DNA from: Chryseobacterium turcicum
GTDB lineage: Bacteria; Bacteroidota; Bacteroidia; Flavobacteriales; Weeksellaceae
Reading direction: 5' to 3'
DNA length: 64,000 nt
Assembly: GCF_021010565.1 (NCBI RefSeq)
Contig: NZ_JAJNAY010000001.1
Location: 1,964,001-2,028,000, forward strand
Shown here in pieces: positions 1-7,961 of the stretch. How positions within the stretch are numbered: the first letter of the stretch is position 1; each line of letters begins with the position of its first letter. The position numbers and the translations under genes were made by a program. Under the pieces are notes generated by a model. That model was not told the origin of the DNA, made no database searches, and saw nothing but the letters and a program-made list of their open reading frames with translations.

Positions 1-293
1 AAGAGAAGAAAAATTTTATAAATCATTTAAATATAATTACATTATCATTGTTATTCGCTTTCAATCATACCAAAATCTACAGATAAGATTTCTTAAAAAG
101 TATTATTAATTACGATTGCCTCTACATTATTTAAATTAATATTTTTACCTTTTTCAGGTATTAAATCAATTTTCTTAGTACACGACAGAAAAGCTTAAGT
201 ATCTTTTTTGCTGCAAAAGTATCAAAAGAAATGATAAATTCAAAAGATTACGAAATCTTAAAAACTCTTCTCTGCAAATGCTTTTAACAAATA
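1..293. other. Left-edge non-coding stretch
   Basis: This AT-rich stretch has no convincing gene. On the minus strand, about 81-200, a reading frame of roughly 30 codons ends in a stop but has no usable start codon, so it is at most a remnant. Positions 189-250 match a second intergenic copy near 9330-9400 and contain, on the minus strand, a TTG-N19-TACTTTTG promoter-like arrangement. Confidence 0.5.
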
Positions 294-331
294 AAATCCT
301 GTGATAACTTTGTAAAGTTACCACAGGATTT
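294..331 (-). terminator. Rho-independent terminator of the TerD-type gene
   Basis: The arms 294-311 and 314-331 are complementary over 18 bases with one mismatch, and the minus strand continues into a T-rich run. It lies about 50 bases past the stop codon of the minus-strand gene at 381-1025. Confidence 0.7.
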
Positions 332-380
332 GAGATAATCGTTTTAGGAAATATAAGAATAATTTATCTACAATAGAATA

Positions 381-1025
381 TTAAAATCCACGAGTAAGTT
401 TAATAAATTTTTGCTCATCAATTCCTTTCCCTATGGCTTTAAATTTCCACTCATTATTTTCACGGAAAAGTTTTCCTAAGACTAAAATTCCTTTATTTCT
501 TTTATTATAATTGGGTATAACGTTGAACTCGACTAATGGATGATCAACTTTTACATCTTCATTAATCTTTAAATTCACAGATTCTACCATTGAAAAATCG
601 GTTTCCTTTATTTTTTTTCGATCAATACTTAAATAAAAAAATACCGTTTCTATTTCATTCCCTATTTTTTTAGGATTTATTTTTATCGTTTTTTTATACT
701 CAGAATCATCGTTTAATGTTTTGTAAAAATGATTAAAGGCGTTGTCTTTTGAATGGTATTTACCTAAAGGGAAATTATGATGAATAAGCCAGCTGTTGTA
801 TTTCGGAGAGTATATCCAGTCGATTGCTTTTTTTTGAGCATCAAACATAATGCAAGTTAAGTCAAGGTCAATATCTAAAGTAATTTTTTTTGTTTTTATT
901 CCTAAAAAATTACGTTTCTGTATTTCTATTTTCCCCCAATTTACACCCAAAGTATAAATTGCATCATTGCTTTTAGAATCTCTAAATATATTGGTGACCT
1001 GACTTTTCTCTAAAATTGCTGTCAT
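381..1025 (-). CDS. TerD-family stress protein
   Basis: This is a 214-residue cytoplasmic protein with no signal peptide. It shows hallmarks of the TerD/CABP family: an acidic strand with alternating aspartates (DIDLDLT, residues 51-57), a predicted beta-sandwich layout, and a C-terminal segment near 185-204 (GKLFRENNEWKFKAIGKG) matching the family's closing strands. TerD domains bind calcium and are linked to tellurite, phage and general stress responses, but their biochemistry is unclear. It stands alone here without the usual terZABCDEF neighbours, so a resistance role should not be assumed. The start is the only ATG giving a full-length domain. A TACTTTTG box lies upstream at 1085-1092. 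Confidence 0.7.
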   Translation of the reverse strand: MTAILEKSQVTNIFRDSKSNDAIYTLGVNWGKIEIQKRNFLGIKTKKITLDIDLDLTCIMFDAQKKAIDWIYSPKYNSWLIHHNFPLGKYHSKDNAFNHFYKTLNDDSEYKKTIKINPKKIGNEIETVFFYLSIDRKKIKETDFSMVESVNLKINEDVKVDHPLVEFNVIPNYNKRNKGILVLGKLFRENNEWKFKAIGKGIDEQKFIKLTRGF

Positions 1026-1630
1026 AATTTTTTGTGAAATTTTTACTTAAAAAAACTAATCTCAAGCTGTTCGCATGTTGTAAACAAAAGTAATTTTTGT
1101 TGAAAAAAATAAATGTAATTCCAGTTTTGATTTAAATAGATTAATCAAAACTTAAAAAAAGATGAAAATATAAAATTGAAGATTTTTATTTGATTCGATA
1201 TTTGGAAATACAGTTGTTTAATTAGTTTTTAGCTCTTAGTTTGGGACAAATTTAACATAGTTTTTTGAAATAACTCTACTTTTTTTTTCTTTATTTAAGT
1301 AATATTTAATGTTTTTTGTAATATGTTACGTTAACATTAAATATAATTAGTAAATCATTAATTAATTGAATGTTTTTTGTAGATATATTATCTCTCTTTC
1401 AAAATTTTTGTTTCCAGTTGATTTACCTTCCAGTTTTGTGGCATAAAGCATTCAGCATAGAAATAAAAGAAGCCATGAAAGAATATAACATTGTTTTTTT
1501 TACTTAAAACCAGAAATTCAGTATTCTAATTTTCTTCAAAACTACAGTGGGATTCTTATATTTTTTTACGGGAAACCATAAAGGATAAATGTTTCTGAAA
1601 AAAATTATATTTACATTAAAGAAAAACTCA
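1026..1630. other. Long AT-rich intergenic region
   Basis: About 600 bases separate the TerD-type gene from the divergent methyltransferase. No reading frame with a plausible start was found. A TAnnTTTG box for the minus-strand gene is at 1085-1092. The 13-base string AATGTTTTTTGTA occurs twice, at 1308-1320 and 1369-1381, with an 8-base palindrome (TTAATGTT/AACATTAA) between them. That could be a regulator site or chance in AT-rich DNA. Confidence 0.4.
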
Positions 1631-2428
1631 ATGGAAAACTATTTAGAAATCAACAAAAAATCGTGGAACGCCAAAGTAGAACCGCATCTGAAATCTGACT
1701 TTTATTTTGTAGATGAATTTTTGAAAGGAAGAACATCATTAAATTCTATAGAACTAGGACTTTTAGGAGATGTTAAAGACAAGAAAATTTTGCATTTGCA
1801 GTGTCATTTCGGGCAAGATTCTATTTCACTCTCAAGAATGGGAGCAAAAGTTACAGGAATGGATCTTTCGGATAAAGCGATTGAAGCTGGGAAAGATTTA
1901 GCAGAACAATGCAATACTGATACAGAGTTTATCTGCTCTGATGTATATGATTTACCAAATATTTTAAACGAAAAATTTGATATTGTTTTTACAAGTTACG
2001 GAACAATTGGCTGGCTTCCTGACTTGAAGAAATGGGCGAGTGTAATTGATCATTTTTTAAAACCTGACGGACAGTTTGTCATCGCCGAATTTCATCCTGT
2101 TGTTTGGATGTTTGATGACAATTTTAAAGACATTGCCTACAATTATTTTAATGAAAAGCCAATTATAGAAACCTACGAAGGAACGTATGCTGATTTTTCT
2201 GCCGAAATCGTTCAGGAATACGTGATGTGGAATCACTCGTTATCAGAAGTAATGCAAAGTTTGATGGATGAAAACTTGATAATAGAGAAATTTCAGGAGT
2301 TTGACTGGTCACCTTATCCTTGTTTTAAGCATATTGTAGAGTTTGAAAAAGGAAAATGGCGAACCGAAAAATTTGGAAATAAAATACCCATGGTTTATGC
2401 TATTTCAGCACAAAAAAAGTCATCGTAA
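1631..2428 (+). CDS. Class I SAM-dependent methyltransferase
   Basis: This is a 265-residue protein with a Rossmann-type methyltransferase core. Motif I (ILHLQCHFGQDS) lies at about residues 53-64, the acidic residue that binds the ribose hydroxyls is D78 in GMDLS, and a motif-IV-like FDIVFTSYGTIGWL follows. The substrate cannot be told; related proteins are annotated only as small-molecule methyltransferases. The frame stays open upstream to an ATG at 1589, but the extra 14 residues are lysine-rich and unlike the family, so the ATG at 1631 is preferred. It is a single-gene unit whose last codons lie inside the terminator hairpin at 2412-2440. Confidence 0.75.
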   Translation: MENYLEINKKSWNAKVEPHLKSDFYFVDEFLKGRTSLNSIELGLLGDVKDKKILHLQCHFGQDSISLSRMGAKVTGMDLSDKAIEAGKDLAEQCNTDTEFICSDVYDLPNILNEKFDIVFTSYGTIGWLPDLKKWASVIDHFLKPDGQFVIAEFHPVVWMFDDNFKDIAYNYFNEKPIIETYEGTYADFSAEIVQEYVMWNHSLSEVMQSLMDENLIIEKFQEFDWSPYPCFKHIVEFEKGKWRTEKFGNKIPMVYAISAQKKSS

Positions 2429-2440
2429 TGATGACTTTTT
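2412..2440 (+). terminator. Terminator overlapping the methyltransferase stop codon
   Basis: AAAAAAGTCATC (2412-2423) pairs perfectly with GATGACTTTTTT (2429-2440) around a 5-base loop that contains the stop codon. The symmetric A/T tails mean it could also stop transcription arriving on the minus strand from 2491. Confidence 0.8.
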
Positions 2441-2490
2441 TATATGAATGTTAAAAAATGAATATCTAATGTTTGTTGATTCAAATTTTA

Positions 2491-2730
2491 TTATTTAGAG
2501 GCAGAATCTTCTACTTTTGACTTTGCTTCTTCAAATTTGCTTTGAGCCTGGGAAGCCACTTCATTTGCTTTATCTTTCAAATCATTTCCCCATTGGTTCA
2601 AATTATCTTTAGCACTGTTAATTTTGTCTTTTACAGCTTGCTGCTGCTCTGGAGTAGATTTTTTGTATTTCCAATATGCTAAAGCACCTAATCCTAATAA
2701 AGCTAATATTCCGTTTGTCTTATTTCCCAT
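2491..2730 (-). CDS. Small YtxH-like membrane-anchored helical protein
   Basis: This is a 79-residue protein. Residues 6-20 (NGILALLGLGALAYW) form one short membrane segment. The rest is a long charged helix rich in K, E, Q and A, with a repeating pattern of lysine and acidic residues. This layout resembles YtxH-type and general-stress helical proteins, but no catalytic motif is present and no function can be assigned. It appears monocistronic, with the asparaginase-like gene upstream on the same strand about 100 bases away. Confidence 0.6.
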   Translation of the reverse strand: MGNKTNGILALLGLGALAYWKYKKSTPEQQQAVKDKINSAKDNLNQWGNDLKDKANEVASQAQSKFEEAKSKVEDSASK

Positions 2731-2831
2731 GATTTTTGATTTTTAAAGGTTGTAATATTAAAATTTTGTTATTAGTAGCTATGTAAAATGTGTGCCAAAT
2801 ATATTTTTGGAATAATAAATAAATGTTAAAA

Positions 2832-3674
2832 TTATTTAAATATTTCAAACTGATTTCCATCAAAACTTGCAAAAACCATAGTGGGGTATGAGTCTTGATG
2901 ATACATATTTCCGTTTTTATCAATCGCAATCGCTCCGGCAAAACCGTCAATTGTTTTTAATTCTGCAAAAGTTTTGTCAAAAGCTTCTTTCAGGCTCATT
3001 CCGTCAGTTACTCTTGTCACAATTTTAGCTGAAGTGGCGTTGCTTACAATATCTTCACCCACTCCGGTGCAGCTTACTGCGCAAAATTCATTGGCATAAT
3101 TTCCAGCTACCGTTGCAGAATCTGAAATTCTTCCCGGAATCTCAAAACCTTTTCCTCCGGTAGAAGTGGCAACAGCTAAATTCCCATTTTTATCGATGGC
3201 AACACAGCCTACCGTTCCTTTTCCGCCATTTGCCAGTTTAGCTTCGTATTCTTTTCTTCGTTGAGGAATTTCTGTTGAGAAGTTTTCAAATCCGTTTTTA
3301 TCAGCATATATTTTAGCGCCATTTCCACCTAAAACCCGGTCGTCTTCTTTCATTAATTCTTTCGCCACAAAAATAGGATTCTTCACATCTTGAATATTGA
3401 TAACACCACTCATTTTCTGGGTTTCACCATCCATCAAAGCGGCACTCATTCTTATAATTCCGTCACTCTGAATTTGTGAGCCAATACCTGCATTAAATAA
3501 TTCATCATCTTCCAAAAGTGAAACTGCATAGGCAACCGTATCAACCGCTGAATGGGTTTGTAAATATTGATATGCTTTTTCTGCGATGCTTTTTAAAGAA
3601 TTTTGTTTTGCTGTTTTTACTTCGTGGCTTTGGTCGCTTTCAGAGAAAAAACCGCCGTGGATGATAATTTTCAT
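2832..3674 (-). CDS. iaaA: Isoaspartyl peptidase / type 2 asparaginase
   Basis: This is an N-terminal-nucleophile hydrolase precursor of 280 residues. The autocleavage site and nucleophile is Thr154 in GKGTVGCVAI, followed by the diagnostic GNLAVATSTGG. The N-terminus carries the family's IIHGG start. In cyanophycin users this family splits beta-Asp-Arg dipeptides, the product of cyanophycinase, into aspartate and arginine. Its place directly downstream of the cyanophycinase gene supports that role here. The frame extends 16 codons further upstream (to 3722), but that extension is hydrophobic and would place residues before the conserved start, so the ATG at 3674 is chosen. Free asparaginase activity is also possible. 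Confidence 0.85.
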   Translation of the reverse strand: MKIIIHGGFFSESDQSHEVKTAKQNSLKSIAEKAYQYLQTHSAVDTVAYAVSLLEDDELFNAGIGSQIQSDGIIRMSAALMDGETQKMSGVINIQDVKNPIFVAKELMKEDDRVLGGNGAKIYADKNGFENFSTEIPQRRKEYEAKLANGGKGTVGCVAIDKNGNLAVATSTGGKGFEIPGRISDSATVAGNYANEFCAVSCTGVGEDIVSNATSAKIVTRVTDGMSLKEAFDKTFAELKTIDGFAGAIAIDKNGNMYHQDSYPTMVFASFDGNQFEIFK

Positions 3675-3734
3675 TTTAATTATTTGACTTAAATATATAA
3701 AAAAAGTGAAGAAAAACTTCACTTTAATTTATTT

Positions 3735-4619
3735 TTACGTTTGAGGTATCGGATTAAACTGCGAATTTTCTATCGTCAGCTTTCTTGTTGTTAAATCATA
3801 ATGATCGTTCATCGACATGACATGAACCGTAAGATTGTCAATTGAAATCGGCTCACCCAAATTGATGTTCGTAAGATTGGTATCTTTAATGAATCTTCCG
3901 TCAACAATAATTACCAATCCAGATCCTACTGCAGTCATTATGTCATTGTGAATAAAAAGCCCGGTGTCTTCACCTAAGCCAATTCCTAATGTTCTAGGAT
4001 TATTGACAACCGCTTGGAAAAGTCTTCCGATTCTTCCTCTTTGTACGAAATGCGTATCTACAATTACATTATCGATTAATCCTAAACCTTGAGTGGTCTT
4101 GATTTCACCTTTCAATAAAGCTTCAGAGCTGCTTCCCTGATAAATCATATTCTCAGAAGCTGCTGCAGCTCCTGCTGAAGTTCCGGAATAGATAAAATCT
4201 TGCTCCTGATATTTCAGTAAAATAGCATCGTGAAATCTAGTTCCTCCTAAAATTGAAGTCAATCTTAATTGGTCTCCACCTGTAAACATCACAACATCTG
4301 CTGCATTGGCTCTTGCAACAATAGCATCAGAATTAGCTTCTTCACGATTGTGAATATCTAATATATTGACGTTTTTGGCTCCTAAAAATTCAAAAGCTTT
4401 TTTATATTCAGCACCCACAATTTGAGGGATTTGCGACGCAGTAGTCACAACCTCGATGATTGAGTTTTCTTTATTTTTAGATTCAGTAATGATTTTTCTT
4501 AAAATCCCCCTTTCAAAAAAGTTGAGATTTTTTTCCACATTCTGGTCGTAATCGGTCTCCGAAAAACTGCCTTTATTAACAGCTCCACCAATAATAATTA
4601 ATTTTCCAACAGGTTTCAT
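3735..4619 (-). CDS. cphB: Cyanophycinase
   Basis: This is a serine peptidase of the S51 type, about 294 residues, with no signal peptide and so probably cytoplasmic. The nucleophile elbow is YSGTSAGAAAASENMI, and the family signature DTHFVQRGRIGRLFQ follows. It trims cyanophycin exolytically to beta-Asp-Arg dipeptides. The frame can be opened at a TTG three codons earlier, but that codon abuts the promoter -7 box at 4626-4633, so translation must begin at the ATG at 4619. The transcript would then be essentially leaderless. It is divergent from cphA, and iaaA follows 60 bases downstream on the same strand, giving a compact degradation arm beside the synthesis gene. Confidence 0.9.
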   Translation of the reverse strand: MKPVGKLIIIGGAVNKGSFSETDYDQNVEKNLNFFERGILRKIITESKNKENSIIEVVTTASQIPQIVGAEYKKAFEFLGAKNVNILDIHNREEANSDAIVARANAADVVMFTGGDQLRLTSILGGTRFHDAILLKYQEQDFIYSGTSAGAAAASENMIYQGSSSEALLKGEIKTTQGLGLIDNVIVDTHFVQRGRIGRLFQAVVNNPRTLGIGLGEDTGLFIHNDIMTAVGSGLVIIVDGRFIKDTNLTNINLGEPISIDNLTVHVMSMNDHYDLTTRKLTIENSQFNPIPQT

Positions 4620-4625
4620 AGCTTG

Positions 4626-4657
4626 CAAATTTAAAAAATAATAAATTGTTAATGCAA
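4626..4657 (-). promoter_or_regulatory. Promoter of cphB
   Basis: Read on the minus strand there is TTG (4655-4657), a 21-base spacer, then TAAATTTG (4633-4626). This fits the Bacteroidota sigma pattern. Only 6 bases separate the box from the ATG at 4619. Confidence 0.65.
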
Positions 4658-4745
4658 TGTAAACTCATTTTTAACGTATTTGCTTTGATTTATAATCGAT
4701 TACACAAATTATATTTTTTTAATAAATCTTTAATAACGCTATGGT

Positions 4746-4772
4746 TTTGTTTAAGGTTTTGCATTATCTTTG
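4746..4772 (+). promoter_or_regulatory. Probable promoter of cphA
   Basis: TATCTTTG at 4765-4772 matches the Bacteroidota -7 box exactly. The nearest TTTG (4746-4749) is only 15 bases upstream, shorter than usual, so the -33 assignment is weak. Confidence 0.45.
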
Positions 4773-4817
4773 ATTTAGAAAGATGTTTTTATTAATATAA
4801 TAAGGTATAGCTAAACT

Positions 4818-7445
4818 ATGAAAATTGAGAAGATACAGGCTTTGCGTGGTCCAAATATTTGGAGCATAAGAAGAAAGAAGCTGATACAGATGCGTTTGGA
4901 TCTGGAGGAAATGGAAAACTTTCCTACCAATAAAATCGAAGGTTTTCGTGAAAGAATAGAACGTCTTATGCCTTCGCTTATTAGTCATCGTTGTTCTGAA
5001 GGAACGATAGGCGGTTTTTTTCATAGAATAGAAACCGGAACTTGGATGGGGCATGTGATTGAGCACATCGCCTTAGAGATTCAAACTTTAGCGGGTATGG
5101 ATACTGGTTTTGGACGAACACGTGAGACAAAGACTCCCGGAGTTTACAACGTAGTGTTTGATTATATAGAAGAAAATGCAGGGATTTATGCTGCTGAACA
5201 AGCGGTAGAAATTGCTTTAGCTTTAATAGAAGATAAAGATTATGATGTTAATGCCTGTATTCGAAAATTAAAAGAAATAAGAGAACGTGTACGATTAGGT
5301 CCTTCTACTGGAAGTATCGTTGAGGAAGCTGTTTCAAGGAAAATTCCGTGGATACGACTGGGCAGCAATTCTTTAGTGCAATTGGGTTACGGGATTAATC
5401 AACAGAGGTTTCAGGCGACAATTACTGGGAATACAAGCTCAATTGCTGTAGATATTGCGTGCAATAAAGAATTAACCAAAAGAATGCTTCATGATGCTGC
5501 AATTCCTGTTCCGATGGGAGATTTAATTGTAGATGAAGAAGAATTACAAAGCGTTATCAAGAAAATTGGATATCCTATCGTGATTAAACCTTTAGACGGA
5601 AATCATGGCAAAGGTTCTTCCATTAATGTCAATGATTGGGTTTCTTCGGTTATTGGGCTAGAACATGCTCAAAAATATTCAAGAAAAGTAATTGTTGAAA
5701 AGTACATTACCGGATACGATTTCAGAGTTTTGGTGATTAATAATAAAATGGTTGCGGCGGCGAGAAGAGTTCCTGCACATATTGTAGGAGATGGAGAGTC
5801 TAATATTGAGCAATTAATTGAAAAGGAAAATCAAGATCCAAGAAGAGGGTATGGACATGAAAATGTGTTAACCGAAATTAATGTTGATAAAGATACTTTA
5901 GAATTACTCGAAAAACTTCAATATACGTTAGAAACGGTTCCTCAAAAAGGGGAAATAGTTTATCTGAAATCTACGGCGAATCTTTCTACTGGTGGTACTT
6001 CTATTGATGTAACCGATATGGTGCATCCTGAAAATATCACAATGGCAGAAAGAATTTCAAAAATCATTGGTTTAGATGTCTGTGGAATCGATATTATGGC
6101 AGAAAATCTTACTCAACCTTTGAAAGAAAGCGGTGGAGCGATTATCGAAGTAAATGCAGCGCCTGGTTTCAGAATGCATTTGGCTCCAAGCGAAGGTCTT
6201 CCGAGAAATGTTGCGGCTCCGGTTGTTGATATGTTATATTCACAAGGAAAGCCTTTTACGATTCCTATTATTGCGGTAACCGGAACCAATGGTAAAACAA
6301 CAACGACAAGACTAATTTCTCATATCGTTAAAAATAATGGCTATAGAGTAGGTTTTACTACATCTGATGGAATTTATATTCAAAATACGATGTTAACGAA
6401 AGGGGATACTACCGGTCCCATTTCTGCGGAATTTATTCTAAAAGATCCTACCGTAGAATTTGCCGTTTTGGAAACTGCACGTGGTGGAATTCTTCGTTCA
6501 GGTTTAGGGTTTTCTCAGTGTGATATCGGAGTTTTAACCAATATTAAAGAAGATCATTTAGGAATGAATGATATTCACAATCTAAAAGATCTTACCAAAG
6601 TAAAAAGGGTAGTGCTCGACAGTGTAAAGAAAAACGGATGGAGCGTTTTGAATGCTGAAGATGAATATTCAATGAGAATTATCAACGACTTGCCAAGTAA
6701 TGTTGCGATTTTCAGTTTGGATGAAAATAATCCATACATCAAAAAATTTGCTAAAGAAGGTCGTATAACTTGTGTTTACGAAGAAGGTTTTGTAACCATT
6801 AAAAAAGGTGACTGGAAGATCAGAATTGGCAAAGTAAAAGACTTCCCGATTACGATGGAAGGAAAGGCAAAATTCATGATTGATAACGTTTTGGCGGCAA
6901 GTTTAGCTTGCTACCTTTACGGTTTCGGAATTGAAGATATTTCCAACTCACTTCGTACATTTATTCCAAGTGCACAGTTGACTCCTGGAAGATTGAATGT
7001 ATTTAAATTTAAAAACTTTAAAGTTTTAATAGATTTTGCACACAATCCTTCAGGTTACGAAGCAATTGAAGATTACCTTAAAAATGTAGAGTCAACCAAA
7101 AAAATCGGAATTATTTCTGGTGTTGGAGATCGTCGAGATGAAGATATAAGACTGTGCGGAAAAATTGCCGGAAGAATGTTTGATCATATCATCATTAGAA
7201 ATGAAAAACACCTTCGTGGACGAACAGAAGAAGAAATCAATAGCTTGATTATCGATGGAATGCAATCTTCGGGAAGAGATGTAAGCTATGAGACGATTCC
7301 CAAAGAAATTGAAGCCTTAAAACATGCCATGGGAATGGCGGAAGATGGTACTTTTATTACCGCTTTAAGCGATGTTATTTCCAATGCGATTGACCTTGTT
7401 CAGGAATATCAAGCGAGAGAATTGCTTGAGGATGATAGGATTTAA
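4818..7445 (+). CDS. cphA: Cyanophycin synthetase
   Basis: This 875-residue protein is full length for CphA1. It has three parts: an N-terminal domain typical of the family (GTWMGHVIEHIALEIQ near 75-90); an ATP-grasp domain near 210-470 with the glycine-rich loop IKPLDGNHGKGSS at about 255-267; and a Mur-ligase-like domain with the P-loop AVTGTNGKTTTTR near 486-498. The two active sites add aspartate to the backbone and arginine to the side chain of multi-L-arginyl-poly-L-aspartate, a nitrogen store. It is divergent from cphB-iaaA, so one intergenic region controls making and breaking of the polymer. A strong terminator follows, making it a single-gene transcript. Confidence 0.95.
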   Translation: MKIEKIQALRGPNIWSIRRKKLIQMRLDLEEMENFPTNKIEGFRERIERLMPSLISHRCSEGTIGGFFHRIETGTWMGHVIEHIALEIQTLAGMDTGFGRTRETKTPGVYNVVFDYIEENAGIYAAEQAVEIALALIEDKDYDVNACIRKLKEIRERVRLGPSTGSIVEEAVSRKIPWIRLGSNSLVQLGYGINQQRFQATITGNTSSIAVDIACNKELTKRMLHDAAIPVPMGDLIVDEEELQSVIKKIGYPIVIKPLDGNHGKGSSINVNDWVSSVIGLEHAQKYSRKVIVEKYITGYDFRVLVINNKMVAAARRVPAHIVGDGESNIEQLIEKENQDPRRGYGHENVLTEINVDKDTLELLEKLQYTLETVPQKGEIVYLKSTANLSTGGTSIDVTDMVHPENITMAERISKIIGLDVCGIDIMAENLTQPLKESGGAIIEVNAAPGFRMHLAPSEGLPRNVAAPVVDMLYSQGKPFTIPIIAVTGTNGKTTTTRLISHIVKNNGYRVGFTTSDGIYIQNTMLTKGDTTGPISAEFILKDPTVEFAVLETARGGILRSGLGFSQCDIGVLTNIKEDHLGMNDIHNLKDLTKVKRVVLDSVKKNGWSVLNAEDEYSMRIINDLPSNVAIFSLDENNPYIKKFAKEGRITCVYEEGFVTIKKGDWKIRIGKVKDFPITMEGKAKFMIDNVLAASLACYLYGFGIEDISNSLRTFIPSAQLTPGRLNVFKFKNFKVLIDFAHNPSGYEAIEDYLKNVESTKKIGIISGVGDRRDEDIRLCGKIAGRMFDHIIIRNEKHLRGRTEEEINSLIIDGMQSSGRDVSYETIPKEIEALKHAMGMAEDGTFITALSDVISNAIDLVQEYQARELLEDDRI

Positions 7446-7454
7446 TTAATATTT

Positions 7455-7488
7455 TCGGCGGCCTTTTTATAGTCCGCCGATTTTTTTT
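7455..7488 (+). terminator. Terminator of cphA
   Basis: TCGGCGG (7455-7461) pairs with CCGCCGA (7474-7480), followed by eight T residues. Confidence 0.85.
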
Positions 7489-7490
7489 AC

Positions 7491-7946
7491 TTATGAGTCA
7501 TTTTTTTTCACTTTTAATATTCCGAACTTTTTAAGTTCAATTATTTCTGTGAAAGCATCATAAGAGTCAGCTTTCCAAATATTGTTGTGATATATGAATG
7601 ATAAAAATTCTACCCAGTATTTATTTCTTTGAAAATTTATCTGCAAATTATCTCCTTCTTTAGGATGGTAATCAAAATCAAAACAATTTTTATTATTTAT
7701 ATTATCAAGTACGAATTCTTCAGTTAAGGAAAATCCAATTTTTTCACTTGGCATGTCCAAAAGACCCATAATTCCTTCATTACTTTGATGACCGATATAT
7801 TCGTAAATTATCCAGCTATAAGATTCTTTAGAGTTTGGTAGCTTTTTATTCTGGAATTTTTCTAATTTTTGATGAATGTTAATTATTTCCAGGTCTTTAA
7901 GCTCCAAACAAGTACAAAACTTTAATTCATTTGAAATTTCACACAT
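7491..7946 (-). CDS. Uncharacterised 151-residue protein in the amidoligase block
   Basis: I do not recognise this protein. It is soluble, acidic and rich in aromatic residues, with no signal peptide or membrane segment. Cysteines cluster near the N-terminus (MCEISNELKFCTCLEL, Cys at 2, 11 and 13). It begins 15 bases after the ATP-grasp-like gene at 7962-9146, so the two are probably co-transcribed and it is the last gene of the block. The composition is in line with its neighbours and no frame disruption is visible. It could be an immunity-like or accessory protein of the pathway, but that is only a guess from position. Confidence 0.6.
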   Translation of the reverse strand: MCEISNELKFCTCLELKDLEIINIHQKLEKFQNKKLPNSKESYSWIIYEYIGHQSNEGIMGLLDMPSEKIGFSLTEEFVLDNINNKNCFDFDYHPKEGDNLQINFQRNKYWVEFLSFIYHNNIWKADSYDAFTEIIELKKFGILKVKKNDS

Positions 7947-7961
7947 TTTAATATAGTTGTA

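Noticed and set aside
81..200. Minus-strand reading frame of about 30 codons resembling the end of a small lipoprotein
   Set aside because: There is no start codon between the upstream stop and the fragment, and no promoter-to-start arrangement that works. Too short to support as a gene.
381..1025. Tellurite-resistance operon
   Set aside because: Only one TerD-type gene is present; none of the other ter genes accompany it, so resistance should not be claimed.
1308..1381. Direct repeat of AATGTTTTTTGTA as a regulator site
   Set aside because: Thirteen AT-rich bases repeated once can occur by chance in such DNA; kept only as a note.
1475..1508. Short plus-strand frame starting ATGAAAGAATAT
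   Set aside because: It stops after about ten codons and has no recognisable relation to anything.
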